Assembly: GCF_004803405.1 (NCBI RefSeq) | Contig: NZ_SSXI01000229.1 | Location: forward strand, 1-64,000 | From: Nocardioides sp. | GTDB taxonomy: Bacteria > Actinomycetota > Actinomycetes > Propionibacteriales > Nocardioidaceae | Length of the DNA stretch: 64,000 nt | Direction of reading: 5' to 3' | Shown: in pieces, positions 1 through 8,034 of the stretch | How the letters are laid out: the number at the start of each line of letters is the position of its first letter | Position numbering within the stretch: the first letter of the stretch is position 1 | Position numbers and translations under genes: made by a program | Notes under the pieces: model-generated | Told to the model about the DNA's origin: nothing | Seen by the model: the letters and a program-made list of their open reading frames with translations, nothing else | The model's database searches: none

Positions 1-318
1 CTCGGGCAGCGGCCCGGCCGCGTGCGCGCACTCGCGAGCCTGACGGCGGTCGCGCTCGCCGCCGTCGCGGTGGCGCTGGCGGGTCCGATCGCGTTCCTCG
101 GGCTGATCGTCCCCCACCTGGCTCGCTTCCTGGTGGGCGGGCGTCACCTCGACGTCCTGATCGCCTCGGTCCTGCTCGGGCCGGTCGTGCTGCTGGTCGC
201 CGACATCCTCGGCCGCGTCATCGCGCGCCCGACCGAGATCCAGGCGGGCGTGCTGACGGCGATGATCGGCGCGCCGTTCCTGATCCGGATCGCCGCCAAG
301 GCGCGGGTGGCCGGATGA
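1..318 (+). CDS. FecCD-family iron-siderophore ABC permease, C-terminal part
   Basis: The reading frame is open from the first base of the window, so the N-terminal two thirds lie upstream and only about 105 residues are visible. The fragment has the typical FecCD ending: a hydrophobic segment, the conserved GxIxFLGLIVPHLARFLVG stretch, another helix, and the closing motif in which a GVLTAMIGAPF segment precedes the last transmembrane helix. These permeases form the inner-membrane channel that takes ferric siderophores or cobalamin from a lipoprotein receptor. The stop overlaps the next permease start by 4 bases, so the two subunits are translationally coupled and probably form a heterodimer. 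Confidence 0.9.
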   Translation, partial: LGQRPGRVRALASLTAVALAAVAVALAGPIAFLGLIVPHLARFLVGGRHLDVLIASVLLGPVVLLVADILGRVIARPTEIQAGVLTAMIGAPFLIRIAAKARVAG

Positions 319-1340
319 GCACCACCACGGCCACCCAACCCGTCGCGCGCCGGTCCACACGCCCGCTCGCACGTCTGGTTGCCCCGTTGTTGCTGGCCGG
401 GCTGGTCGTCGCCCTAGGGATCTTCGGGCTCGTCAACGGCACCCGGCAGATTCCGGTCATCGACGCTCTCGCGGCGACGGTCGGGCTCGCTGACGGCGGC
501 ACCTCGTTCATCGTGCAGCAGCTCCGGCTGCCGCGCGTGGTGGTGGCGATCGCTGCCGGCGCCTGCCTGGGCGCCTCCGGCATGCTCATGCAGGGGCTGC
601 TCCGCAACCCACTTGCCTCCCCGGACATCATCGGTGTCACGGGAGGGGCCAGCCTCACCGCCGTCTTGGCGATCGGCGCCGGCCTGCCACCGCTGGCACT
701 TCCGTTCGCCGCTGCGTTCGGCGCGGCCAGCGCGGCCGGCGTGCTCTACGTGTTCTCCCGGTGGACGGGGGCGAGCAGCGTGCGGCTGATCCTGGTCGGG
801 ATCGGCGTCCACGCCGTCACCAACGCCGCAGTCACCCTCGTGGTGGCGCGGATCGACCCGGGCCGGCTCGGTGCCGCGGAGGTGTGGCTGTCGGGAAGCC
901 TGCACGCCCGCAACACCACCCACGTGACCGTCGTTCTCGTCGGCGCCGCTCTGGCGCTACCCCTCGCCTACGCCTTGCTGCGCAGTCTGGCCACGCTCGA
1001 ACTCGGCGACGAGATCGCGACCGGAGCCGGGGTGCCCGTACGTCGTACCCGGACGCTACTCGTCGTGACCTCGGCCCTGCTCGCCGGCGTCGCAGTCGCC
1101 GTCGCCGGACCCCTCGGGTTCGTCGCGTTGGGCGCACCGCACATCGCGCGGCGCCTCGTCGGACCGACCTCACCAGCCACTCTCACGACGTCCATGCTCA
1201 CCGGCGCGCTGCTCGTCCTCGCCGCAGACGCCCTCGGCCAACGGCTGCTCGACGACGCGGCCCTGCCGGCCGGCGTCATCACGGCAGCCCTCGGCGCGCC
1301 CTACCTCCTCTGGCTCCTCCACCGGACAGGACGACCATGA
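315..1340 (+). CDS. FecCD-family iron-siderophore ABC transporter permease
   Basis: A 341-residue polytopic membrane protein of normal family length. It shows the family landmarks LRLPRVVVAIAAGACLGASG near residue 75, the LLRNPLASPDIIGVTGGAS motif near residue 100, GPLGFVALGAPHIARRLVG near residue 270, and the terminal GVITAALGAPYLLWLL helix. ATG at 315 overlaps the upstream stop, and its own TGA overlaps the ATPase start (ATGA), so the three genes form one operon. The role is import of a ferric siderophore or related chelate across the cytoplasmic membrane. The substrate cannot be read from the sequence, and no receptor lipoprotein gene is inside the window. Confidence 0.93.
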   Translation: MSTTTATQPVARRSTRPLARLVAPLLLAGLVVALGIFGLVNGTRQIPVIDALAATVGLADGGTSFIVQQLRLPRVVVAIAAGACLGASGMLMQGLLRNPLASPDIIGVTGGASLTAVLAIGAGLPPLALPFAAAFGAASAAGVLYVFSRWTGASSVRLILVGIGVHAVTNAAVTLVVARIDPGRLGAAEVWLSGSLHARNTTHVTVVLVGAALALPLAYALLRSLATLELGDEIATGAGVPVRRTRTLLVVTSALLAGVAVAVAGPLGFVALGAPHIARRLVGPTSPATLTTSMLTGALLVLAADALGQRLLDDAALPAGVITAALGAPYLLWLLHRTGRP

Positions 1341-2164
1341 CCACCCTCGAGACCCACGACCCGGCCAGCCGACCCGGAACCGCGCTGCACCAGGTACGCG
1401 TGGACGGCATCCACGCCGGCTACGGCACGGACACCATCCTCAACGGCATCGACCTGACCGTGCCAGCTGGCGCCGTGACAGCCATCGTCGGACCGAACGG
1501 CTGCGGGAAGTCGACCCTGCTGAAGACCATCGCCCGGGTCCTCAACCCGACCGCGGGCAGTGTGCTGCTCGACGGTGAGCCCGTGCACCGCCTTCCCACT
1601 CGTCAGGTCGCGAAGCGTCTCGGACTGCTGCCGCAGAGCAACGTCGTCCCCGAACAGCTGACGGTGCGAGACCTGGTGGAGCGAGGTCGCTACCCGCACC
1701 GCGGAATCCTCAGCGCCTGGACCGACACCGACCACGATGCCGTCGCCGAAGCGCTCGAGGTCACCGGCACCGCGAGCCTTGCCGGGCGGTACGTCGACGA
1801 ACTCTCAGGCGGGCAGCGACAGCGGGCCTGGATCGCCATGGTCCTGGCGCAGCAGACCCCGGTCCTGCTGCTCGACGAGCCCACGACCTACCTCGACCTG
1901 GCGCACCGGCTGGAGGTCCTCCGCCTGCTCCGGCGGCTCAACCGCGACCGCGACGCCACCGTCGTCATGGTGCTGCACGACCTCAACGAGGCCTGCCGAT
2001 ACGCCGACCACATCATCACGATGCGCGACGGAGCCGTGCATGCCTGCGGCCGGCCCCGCGAGGTCGTGACTCCCGAGCTCATGGCGGACGTCTTCGGCGT
2101 CGCCTGCCTGACGGTGGACGACCCGGTCACGGGCACTCCCATCGTCGTACCGCTGGAGGAGTGA
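1337..2164 (+). CDS. ABC transporter ATPase for iron-siderophore uptake (FecE/FepC type)
   Basis: A 275-residue ATPase energising the two preceding permeases. Walker A GPNGCGKST lies at about residues 52-60, the ABC signature LSGGQRQR at 156-163, Walker B VLLLDEP at 176-182, and the H-loop histidine near 214. The LHDLNEACRYADHI segment is typical of the FepC/FhuC group. ATG at 1337 overlaps the permease stop by 4 bases, which decides the start over more distant in-frame codons. The C-terminal segment with MADVFGV and IVVPL is also usual for siderophore ATPases. No Fur/IdeR-like box is visible because the operon promoter is outside the window. Confidence 0.94.
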   Translation: MTTLETHDPASRPGTALHQVRVDGIHAGYGTDTILNGIDLTVPAGAVTAIVGPNGCGKSTLLKTIARVLNPTAGSVLLDGEPVHRLPTRQVAKRLGLLPQSNVVPEQLTVRDLVERGRYPHRGILSAWTDTDHDAVAEALEVTGTASLAGRYVDELSGGQRQRAWIAMVLAQQTPVLLLDEPTTYLDLAHRLEVLRLLRRLNRDRDATVVMVLHDLNEACRYADHIITMRDGAVHACGRPREVVTPELMADVFGVACLTVDDPVTGTPIVVPLEE

Positions 2165-2473
2165 CCGAGCTGGAGGGATCCCAGCCGGAGGGGACCTAAC
2201 CCGAGCTGTCACCGGTTCGTGCAGCCGACCCACGTCACGACGCTGGCGCCTGAGCCGCTTCGCCGTCTCCTCGGGCAACCGCGCATTGCACCGTTGACGC
2301 CGCATGTCCGAGCGAGGAGAGTGGACGCTCCAAGCGAGGAGATTGGACGCGGCGACTTTGGGTGGCCCAGGGCGGCGCGTCGATGCGCCCGGGCCGCTCG
2401 ACCCGGTCTGGACCTGGCCGAGCCGCCAGTCAGCTCGGGGCCGAATCGGCCCCGCAGACGAAGAGGTCTGACC
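2165..2473. other. Intergenic region between the iron transporter and the first LVIVD gene
   Basis: These 309 bases hold no convincing gene. The visible structure is an 18-base direct repeat at 2311-2328 and 2333-2350 (listed separately), and an AGAGG ribosome binding site just before the ATG at 2474. I see no strong terminator hairpin after the transporter stop at 2164. Confidence 0.5.
2311..2350 (+). repeat. Two 18-base direct repeats, 22-base period
   Basis: AGCGAGGAGAGTGGACGC at 2311-2328 recurs at 2333-2350 with a single change (G to T at position 11). The 22-base period is about two helical turns, as expected for a pair of operator half-sites on one DNA face. The repeats end 123 bases before the start of the secreted LVIVD gene, so a regulatory role is plausible but unproven. 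Confidence 0.5.
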
Positions 2474-3853
2474 ATGTTCGCCCGAAACCGACTGGCGGCC
2501 GCGATGGTCGCCGGGATCAGCGCGCTCGCCTTCGGGCCCGCTGCCGTCGCTGACCACGCGACGGATCCACACACGAGAAACATGCACGCGCTGGGTCACA
2601 GTTCCCACCCGGCGACGTTCTTCGGCGAGCCGGACGGGGTCCGCCACATCAGCTCCGACATCGCGTTCTGGGGCCGCCTCGCCTTCAACGGCAACTACGA
2701 CGGGTTCCGGATCATCGACATCTCCGACCCAGAGGCACCGGTGGAGCTCCTTCACCAGCGGTGCAACGGGGACCAGGGCGACATCTTCGTCTGGGACGAC
2801 GTCCTCATCCGGTCGTGGAACTCGAAGAAGACGACCGATCGCACCTGTGACGGCCAGACCGTCCCAGCTGGCTGGGAGGGTGTCCACGTCTTCGACATCA
2901 GCAACCTGAGCGACCCGGAGCTGGTCGCGTCGGTGAGCCTGCCCTGCGGCTCGCACACCGTGACCGGTGCCCGCGAGGGCGACCGGCTGATCGTCTACAG
3001 CAACAACTCCAGCAGTGTCGGATGTGCCGGGCTCCCCGGCAACCCACGCGCTCAGGACGACCCGATCGGCGACTTCATCGACGTGATCGAGGTGCCACTC
3101 GCCAACCCGGCAACGTCGAGCCTGCTGCGCCGAGAGCCGCTCGCCGGTCCGCTGACGGACGTACGCACGGGCTGCCACGACGCTGGCCTCATCCTCGGTG
3201 AGGTGAACCTGATGTCCTGCGCCAGCGCCGACGCCACCAACATCTTCAGTGTCGGGGCGCCGCGCGGTGGATCGCTGGCGGACCCGGAGTTCCTGTACAC
3301 GATCGTCGAACCGGGGGTGGGGCAGGCTGGAACGAATGGCCGCTGGCACTCGGCCTCGTTCACCTGGGACGGCGAAGTCATCGTCCTCGGCTGGGAGCCC
3401 GGTGGTGGGGCATCGCCGGAGTGTCAGACCGGCGACCCGGACGTCGACAAGAGTCTGTTCTTCTACGACGCCGAGACCGGCACCAAGCTCGGCCAGTGGG
3501 TGCTGCCTCGAGGCCAGGACGGTGCAGAAGAGAACTGCACGATCCACAACTACAACATCGTGCCCACTCGGGACGGCAGGTATGTCGCCGTCGGCGGCCA
3601 CTACCAGGCCGGGACGTGGGTCACGGAGTTCACCGACCCGGCGAACCCGGTCACGGTGGGCTGGTCCGACCCGCCCGCGATCACCCCGCCCGACCTCGGC
3701 GGCGCGTGGTCGTCGTACTACTACAACAACTTCATCTACGAGTCGAGCATCACCGAAGGCCTGAACGTGTACCGCTTGAGCGGCAATGCGCTGGCCGGTG
3801 CGCTGCGTCTGCGGCACCTCAACCCGCAGACACAGGAGTTCTCGCTGCACTGA
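2474..3853 (+). CDS. Secreted LVIVD-repeat (choice-of-anchor-like) beta-propeller protein
   Basis: A 459-residue protein with a signal peptide (MFARNRLAAAMVAGISALAF, likely cut after AVA near residue 27). The rest is built from LVIVD-type blades: phrases such as FRIIDISDPEAPVELL, VHVFDISNLSDPELVASV and VTEFTDPANPVTVGW, each a hydrophobic strand followed by IS/FT-(D/N)-P-x-x-P. It also has HSASFTWDGEVIVLGW, a IHNYNIVP segment, and a terminal HLNPQTQEFSLH that recurs in the paralogue at 5932-7458. ATG at 2474 is chosen because AGAGG precedes it and the signal peptide starts there. The ligand or enzymatic role is unknown; the family is usually extracellular. Confidence 0.85.
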   Translation: MFARNRLAAAMVAGISALAFGPAAVADHATDPHTRNMHALGHSSHPATFFGEPDGVRHISSDIAFWGRLAFNGNYDGFRIIDISDPEAPVELLHQRCNGDQGDIFVWDDVLIRSWNSKKTTDRTCDGQTVPAGWEGVHVFDISNLSDPELVASVSLPCGSHTVTGAREGDRLIVYSNNSSSVGCAGLPGNPRAQDDPIGDFIDVIEVPLANPATSSLLRREPLAGPLTDVRTGCHDAGLILGEVNLMSCASADATNIFSVGAPRGGSLADPEFLYTIVEPGVGQAGTNGRWHSASFTWDGEVIVLGWEPGGGASPECQTGDPDVDKSLFFYDAETGTKLGQWVLPRGQDGAEENCTIHNYNIVPTRDGRYVAVGGHYQAGTWVTEFTDPANPVTVGWSDPPAITPPDLGGAWSSYYYNNFIYESSITEGLNVYRLSGNALAGALRLRHLNPQTQEFSLH

Positions 3854-4235
3854 CGACGACAGCCCTCCGTGGTTGATGGCGAGGCGACGCAGGGGCGCCC
3901 TACTACGGTGCACCGAAGTTGCTCGCCGCTGACCCGTCCTGTCCGGTCGGGTGGGCGTCATCGCGACCACTGGTCGACCGCCCTCGGCGCGGCGGCCGAC
4001 CAGGTGCGGTGGGAGATGCCGTGCGGTAGAAGCGGCATCACGAACGAAGCCCTCACGACGAACACGTAGGCGAGCACTGGTGGCGGCCGAGCATGGGCAA
4101 CGTATGGAGTTCGTAGCCGCCGAAGAAGCCCAGTGACTGGGGCGGTGATGAGGCGTAGGTTGCGGTTGTATCAGGTTCTCAGGCCGCGCTGGCGCGGAGG
4201 GTTGGGGCGAAGTTGGTCCTACGATGGGAGCAGTC
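3854..4235. other. Intergenic region between LVIVD gene and Asp-box protein gene
   Basis: About 380 bases with no convincing gene on either strand. It contains an imperfect hairpin (3968-4006) that may end the upstream transcript, and a GGGAG ribosome binding site 5 bases before the GTG at 4236. Nothing else was recognised. Confidence 0.45.
3968..4006 (+). terminator. Possible terminator hairpin after LVIVD gene
   Basis: The arm at 3968-3982 (CACTGGTCGACCGCC) pairs with 3991-4006 (GGCGGCCGACCAGGTG) apart from one bulge and one mismatch, around an 8-base loop. It lies about 115 bases after the stop at 3853 and has no T tract, so it is only a candidate. Confidence 0.35.
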
Positions 4236-5726
4236 GTGAAACGTCTGATGACTCGTACGTTCGCTGGATCCGCTGTCGTGATGTTGACCGTTGCGCCGGC
4301 TGTCGCGGGCGTGGGCCCGCTGACGCAGGTCAGCGGTGTGGCGCCGTTCGCTCCAGGCTGCAACGGCGCACCGCAGACCGGCACCGTGTTTCCCAATTCC
4401 GAGGTCGAACCCTGGGTTGACGTCAACCCCACCGATACGGCCAACATCGTCGGCACGTGGCAGCAGAACCGGTGGTCCAACGGCGGCGCCGACGCCTTGC
4501 TGACGGCGTACTCGGAGGACGGAGGCGGCACATGGACGACGCCACCGCTGGGCGTACAGCCGCCGTTCTCCCGCTGTGCCGGCGGCAGTCCCGCTAACGG
4601 TGGCGACTTCGAGCGCGCCACCGACCCGTGGGTGACGTTCGGTCCGGATGGTGACGCCTACTTCATGTCACTGTCGATCAACGATTCGAATGTAGATCAC
4701 GCCATGCTGGTGTCCAGGTCGACCGACGGCGGTCAGACCTGGGGACCGATCACGACACTGCTGCGCGAGAACGACCCCAATGTCTTCAACGACAAGAACT
4801 CGATGACGGCCGACTACACCGATGCGGACAATGTGTACGCCGTGTGGGACCGGCTGGTGTTCCCCACCGAACGCGCGAGCGCCACGTCGGCCGAGCGTGG
4901 CCTGGCGTTCAAAGGCCCCGTGGTGTTCACCAGGACCACCAACGACGGTGCCAGCTGGGAGCCGGTGCGCGTCATCTACGACCCGGGCCGTAACAACCAG
5001 ACCATCGGCAACCAGATCGCGGTCATGCCCGACGGCGCATTGGTGAATGTGTTCGACGAGATCCGCAACGTCTCCAACAAGCCCCCCAGGCGTGGCCTGC
5101 ACGTGGCGCTCATCAGGTCCACCGACCAAGGTGAGACGTGGTCGGGCCGCATCCACGTATCGCGGCTCGGCACCGTCGGCGTCACCGACCCGAGAGACGA
5201 CGCTCCCGTGCGAACCGGCGACATCATCCCCGAGATCGCCTCCGACGAACGGTCCGGCACCGACAGCCTGTACATCGTGTGGCAGGACGCTCGGTTCACC
5301 GGAGGCGAACGCGACCAGATCGCCTTCTCCCGGTCCACCGACGGAGGGCTGACCTGGAGCACACCGATACGGGTGTCGTCGAACGTCGCCACCCAGGCCT
5401 TCACTCCGTCGGTGGACGTTGCCGACGACGGCACCATCGCCGTCACCTACTACGACTTCAGCGCCGACACGGTCGCCTCACCGACCCTGGACACGCAGTA
5501 CTGGGTGACCAGGTCCACCGACGGCGGCCTCACCTGGTCACCGCGGGAGGAGATCACCCAGGGGCCATTCGACATGCGGTCGGCGCCGAACGCCCGCGGC
5601 TTCTTCACCGGTGACTACGAGGGGCTGGAGTCGGCCGGCAACAACTTCATCCCGTTTGCCTCGTTCGCCAACACCGGAGATGAAGCCAACCCGACCGACA
5701 TCTTCGCCACCACCGTCGCGCCATAG
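4236..5726 (+). CDS. Secreted Asp-box (BNR/sialidase-fold) repeat protein
   Basis: A 496-residue exported protein. GTG at 4236 is preferred over ATG at 4224 because GGGAG sits 5 bases upstream and the product then begins MKRLMTR, a normal signal-peptide head; cleavage is probable after AVAG. At least six Asp boxes (S/T-x-D-x-G-x-x-W) are visible: EDGGGTW, STDGGQTW, TNDGASW, STDQGETW, STDGGLTW and again STDGGLTW. This is the hallmark of a six-bladed sialidase-fold propeller. I do not see the full arginine triad and FRIP motif of true sialidases, so glycosidase activity should not be assumed. It sits among LVIVD propeller genes, suggesting a shared extracellular role. Confidence 0.8.
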   Translation: MKRLMTRTFAGSAVVMLTVAPAVAGVGPLTQVSGVAPFAPGCNGAPQTGTVFPNSEVEPWVDVNPTDTANIVGTWQQNRWSNGGADALLTAYSEDGGGTWTTPPLGVQPPFSRCAGGSPANGGDFERATDPWVTFGPDGDAYFMSLSINDSNVDHAMLVSRSTDGGQTWGPITTLLRENDPNVFNDKNSMTADYTDADNVYAVWDRLVFPTERASATSAERGLAFKGPVVFTRTTNDGASWEPVRVIYDPGRNNQTIGNQIAVMPDGALVNVFDEIRNVSNKPPRRGLHVALIRSTDQGETWSGRIHVSRLGTVGVTDPRDDAPVRTGDIIPEIASDERSGTDSLYIVWQDARFTGGERDQIAFSRSTDGGLTWSTPIRVSSNVATQAFTPSVDVADDGTIAVTYYDFSADTVASPTLDTQYWVTRSTDGGLTWSPREEITQGPFDMRSAPNARGFFTGDYEGLESAGNNFIPFASFANTGDEANPTDIFATTVAP

Positions 5727-5888
5727 ACGCCGCGGTACGTCGGGCTCGGCTCGCTCGAGGTGCTCGGCTCCTGAAGGATCAAGGGGTGGCCGTCTTCTAC
5801 GTCCTGGAGCACCGTTGGTTCGACCCGTCACGAGGACGCTCGCGCATGCCGCGATCCGACCGGTCATACGGGCGGGGTCATGCCGCTC

Positions 5889-5921
5889 AGAGGCTGCCCT
5901 CCTTGGGGGAGGGCAGCCTCT
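5889..5921. terminator. Bidirectional hairpin terminator
   Basis: Perfect 14-bp stem: AGAGGCTGCCCTCC at 5889-5902 pairs with 5908-5921 around a 5-base loop. It lies 11 bases beyond the stop of the minus-strand LVIVD gene and 160 bases after the plus-strand Asp-box gene, so it can serve both converging transcripts. There is no long T run, as is common in GC-rich actinobacteria. Confidence 0.75.
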
Positions 5922-5931
5922 CGGTCGATCG

Positions 5932-7458
5932 CTACGGGATCCTCACCTCCTGCACCTGCGGGTTCAGGTGGTCGAGGCCGACCCGGTCGGCCGCGACGTC
6001 CGCGAGGAACGACTCGAAGCCACGGGCGTGCGAGACCAGGACCGGATCACCGCTCGCCACGTGCTCCACCCCGTGAGTGGCGAAGATGTTCAACGGCCCG
6101 GTCACGTCGCTGCCGGACTGCTCGTACCAGTAGGCGGACCACTCGTCGCCGTCGACGTCGTAGTAGGCCACCTCCCTCGGCTTACGCGGGTTGGTGAAGT
6201 CGATCACGTCGACCCCGCCGGTGTACCACGCGTTCACCAACAGGTACTTGCCGTCCGCCGCGACCACGTTGCTGCCGAGGTGCGCCGAGCAGTAGTCGAC
6301 ATGCTCCGGGGCCTGACTGCGGTGGAGCCGGAACTCGCTGTACTTCTTGCCCGAGGCCGCGTCGACGAAGTACATCCTTCCGGTCTGACCGACGCCCGGG
6401 GTCACGGTCGGGCAGCCCGAGCCGAACGACTCGTCGATGAAGTTCACCACCTTGCCGTCCCAGGTGAACGTCGCCGAGTGGTGGAAGTCGATCTGCCTCT
6501 CGTCGAACACCCAGACCGGGTTCTCCGTGTCTGGCAGCCCGTCGGCACCGATCCGCCACATCTGGCTCTGCTCGGCACATGCCCCCGCCACCAGGTTGTC
6601 CGGCAGATACACGGCGATGTCGTGACAGGCCCGCAACTTCCCGAAGCCGGCCAGCCCGTGCTCCGCGGGATCGAACACGTTGTCCGGGTCGCCCGGGTAG
6701 TTGATCGGGAGCTGGGGTCCCTCGAAGGCGGCGGCTGCGGAATCCGCTGCGTTGCCCTCGAGCGGGATGATCACCGTCTGGACCACGCCGTGGAACGGAT
6801 CCGCAGGACTGCCGGGATCGCTATCGAACGGATTGGTCAGGTTCTGCGTCATGTCCGTACCGTCGTGCGAGAAGCCACAGGTCGGGCCAGCGCGAAGTGG
6901 ATACGACGAGTTCAGCACCACGAGCCGGTTGCGCGCGAGGTCGGGGTAGAGCGTGTTCGTGTGTGATCCGCAGTCCAGATAGATCGCATCGAGGAACACC
7001 GGACTCGCGGGGTCACTGATGTCGAACAGGCGGATGCCCTCCCAACCATCCGGGTCCTCGTCGTGGCGAGTTCCGTCCGGATGCCGTGATTGCGGCGAGC
7101 CGCACTCCGGTCCCTCGAGCGTCAGGTCGACCGACTGGACCAGCAGATCGGCCTGGCCGTTGCCGTCGGTGTCCCACACGGAGGGGTCGTTTTGCGGTCC
7201 GAAGCACTCGAAGTCTGCGAGCCGCACGGGGTTTGCGGGGTCTGAGATGTCGTAGGAGCGAACGCCGCCGTAGTTCCCGACGAACGCCCTATCGCCCCAG
7301 AAGGCGATGTCGGAGGTGATGAAGTCGGGGTTGGGGTCGAAGGACTCCAGCGACATGTTCTTCGCGTCGGGACGACCTGCGCCGGCAGGAGCGGCCAGGG
7401 CACCGACGAGGACGAATACGCAGAGCAGCGGCAACAACAGTCGTTTCGGTGTACGCAC
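5932..7458 (-). CDS. Secreted LVIVD-repeat beta-propeller protein
   Basis: A 508-residue exported protein starting at GTG 7458, with AAGGGGG upstream. The signal peptide is MRTPKRLLLPLLCVFVLVGA, cut near APAGA. Blades read VRSYDISDPANPVRLADF, IRLFDISDPASPVFLDAI and VDVIDFTNPRKPREVAYY, with HHSATFTWDGKVVNFIDE matching the HSASFTWDG segment of the protein at 2474-3853. The C terminus LDHLNPQVQEVRIP also matches that paralogue's ending, so the two arose by duplication. Several paired cysteines (for example in CGFSHDG and CPTVTPG) fit an extracellular, disulfide-bonded protein. Function unknown. A strong hairpin follows the stop. Confidence 0.85.
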   Translation of the reverse strand: MRTPKRLLLPLLCVFVLVGALAAPAGAGRPDAKNMSLESFDPNPDFITSDIAFWGDRAFVGNYGGVRSYDISDPANPVRLADFECFGPQNDPSVWDTDGNGQADLLVQSVDLTLEGPECGSPQSRHPDGTRHDEDPDGWEGIRLFDISDPASPVFLDAIYLDCGSHTNTLYPDLARNRLVVLNSSYPLRAGPTCGFSHDGTDMTQNLTNPFDSDPGSPADPFHGVVQTVIIPLEGNAADSAAAAFEGPQLPINYPGDPDNVFDPAEHGLAGFGKLRACHDIAVYLPDNLVAGACAEQSQMWRIGADGLPDTENPVWVFDERQIDFHHSATFTWDGKVVNFIDESFGSGCPTVTPGVGQTGRMYFVDAASGKKYSEFRLHRSQAPEHVDYCSAHLGSNVVAADGKYLLVNAWYTGGVDVIDFTNPRKPREVAYYDVDGDEWSAYWYEQSGSDVTGPLNIFATHGVEHVASGDPVLVSHARGFESFLADVAADRVGLDHLNPQVQEVRIP

Positions 7459-7562
7459 GGTGGTGCACCCCCTTGAGCGGAATGGAGATGTCGACGGGGC
7501 GGCGTCGCACGACGTAGGAAAGTGGCCCGTCGAGCGAAGATGCGCAGCACCCCCCTCGCTTC

Positions 7563-7578
7563 CCGTGAGTGCTCACGG
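7563..7578. promoter_or_regulatory. Perfect 7-bp-arm palindrome upstream of LVIVD gene
   Basis: CCGTGAG-TG-CTCACGG, perfect arms with a 2-base centre, 105 bases upstream of the minus-strand start at 7458. The GTGA and TCAC halves resemble a Crp site but are only 4 bases apart instead of 6, so a Crp assignment does not fit. Candidate operator only. Confidence 0.35.
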
Positions 7579-7606
7579 AAAGGTCCGCAATGGGACGGAT
7601 CGTCGA

Positions 7607-7631
7607 ACGGAAGGGACGGAAGGGACGGAAG
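7607..7631 (+). repeat. Short tandem repeat, 9-base unit
   Basis: The unit ACGGAAGGG occurs 2.8 times in a row. It is in non-coding DNA and could be a slippage-prone tract. No function is evident. Confidence 0.6.
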
Positions 7632-8034
7632 TGCGCGGGTTCGATCCAACGACGTCCGGCATCTCCGCTCGTTGCTCGTTCGACAGTCTACTCAGGCGCG
7701 TGGGGTTCGCCTATACCACATAAGGGCGGTTTCGTTCAAGTGAGTGGCCAAGGCTGCCATGTCGGTCCTGGACAGCGCCTGACCGCCTGGCGAGTGGCTG
7801 ATCGCAGATCCGCTGCGTGCCGCGCCCACCTTCGCCGAGCAGCCGCCCCAGTACGCCGATCTCCCCAGGGAGCTCCGGAGGCTGGGGAGGCAGTGACAAG
7901 CGCAACGGTGCGGCCGGGACGGTTCTCGAAGCTCCCCAAAAATGGCGCTAGCGGGGGCCACGGGTAAGTGACATGCTCGTTGGTGTGCGCGGACTCGGGC
8001 AAGCGCGTCCGATCGCCACCGAGAGGAGCCCGAG

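Larger units (their letters stand above)
7459..8034. other. Long intergenic region between divergent LVIVD genes
   Basis: 576 bases with no convincing intact gene. Visible items are a 16-base palindrome at 7563-7578, a short tandem repeat at 7607-7631, and a GAGAGGAG ribosome binding site just before 8035. Between about 7740 and 7900 a plus-strand frame reads like a broken protein (it contains PTFAEQPPQYADLPRELRRL and has an internal stop), which may be a gene remnant. I could not assign it to a family. Confidence 0.45.

Noticed and set aside
1805-4621. Very long open minus-strand frame (over 900 codons) antisense to the ABC ATPase and LVIVD genes
   Set aside because: It is rich in Arg, Val, Gly and Asp, has no domain or start signal, and mirrors the third-position GC bias of the genes opposite. 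It spans several unrelated genes, so it is a high-GC shadow.
4236-5726. Naming the Asp-box protein a sialidase
   Set aside because: Six Asp boxes show the fold, but the arginine triad, FRIP motif and nucleophilic tyrosine were not identified, so the activity name is not supported.
7563-7578. GTGAGTGCTCAC as a possible Crp site
   Set aside because: The GTGA and TCAC halves are 4 bases apart, not 6, so the Crp/GlxR geometry fails. Kept only as an unassigned palindrome.
7607-7631. Tandem ACGGAAGGG units as a possible CRISPR start
   Set aside because: Units are 9 bases with no spacers, and no cas gene is near.
7638-7647. GGTTCGATCC, identical to a tRNA T-loop
   Set aside because: The flanking bases do not form a T-stem (CGCGG versus AACGA), and no acceptor, anticodon or D arm can be drawn. 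Chance match.
7740-7900. Possible broken gene on the plus strand
   Set aside because: Part of the translation looks protein-like (PTFAEQPPQYADLP), but there are in-frame stops and no family match. Not enough to call a pseudogene.
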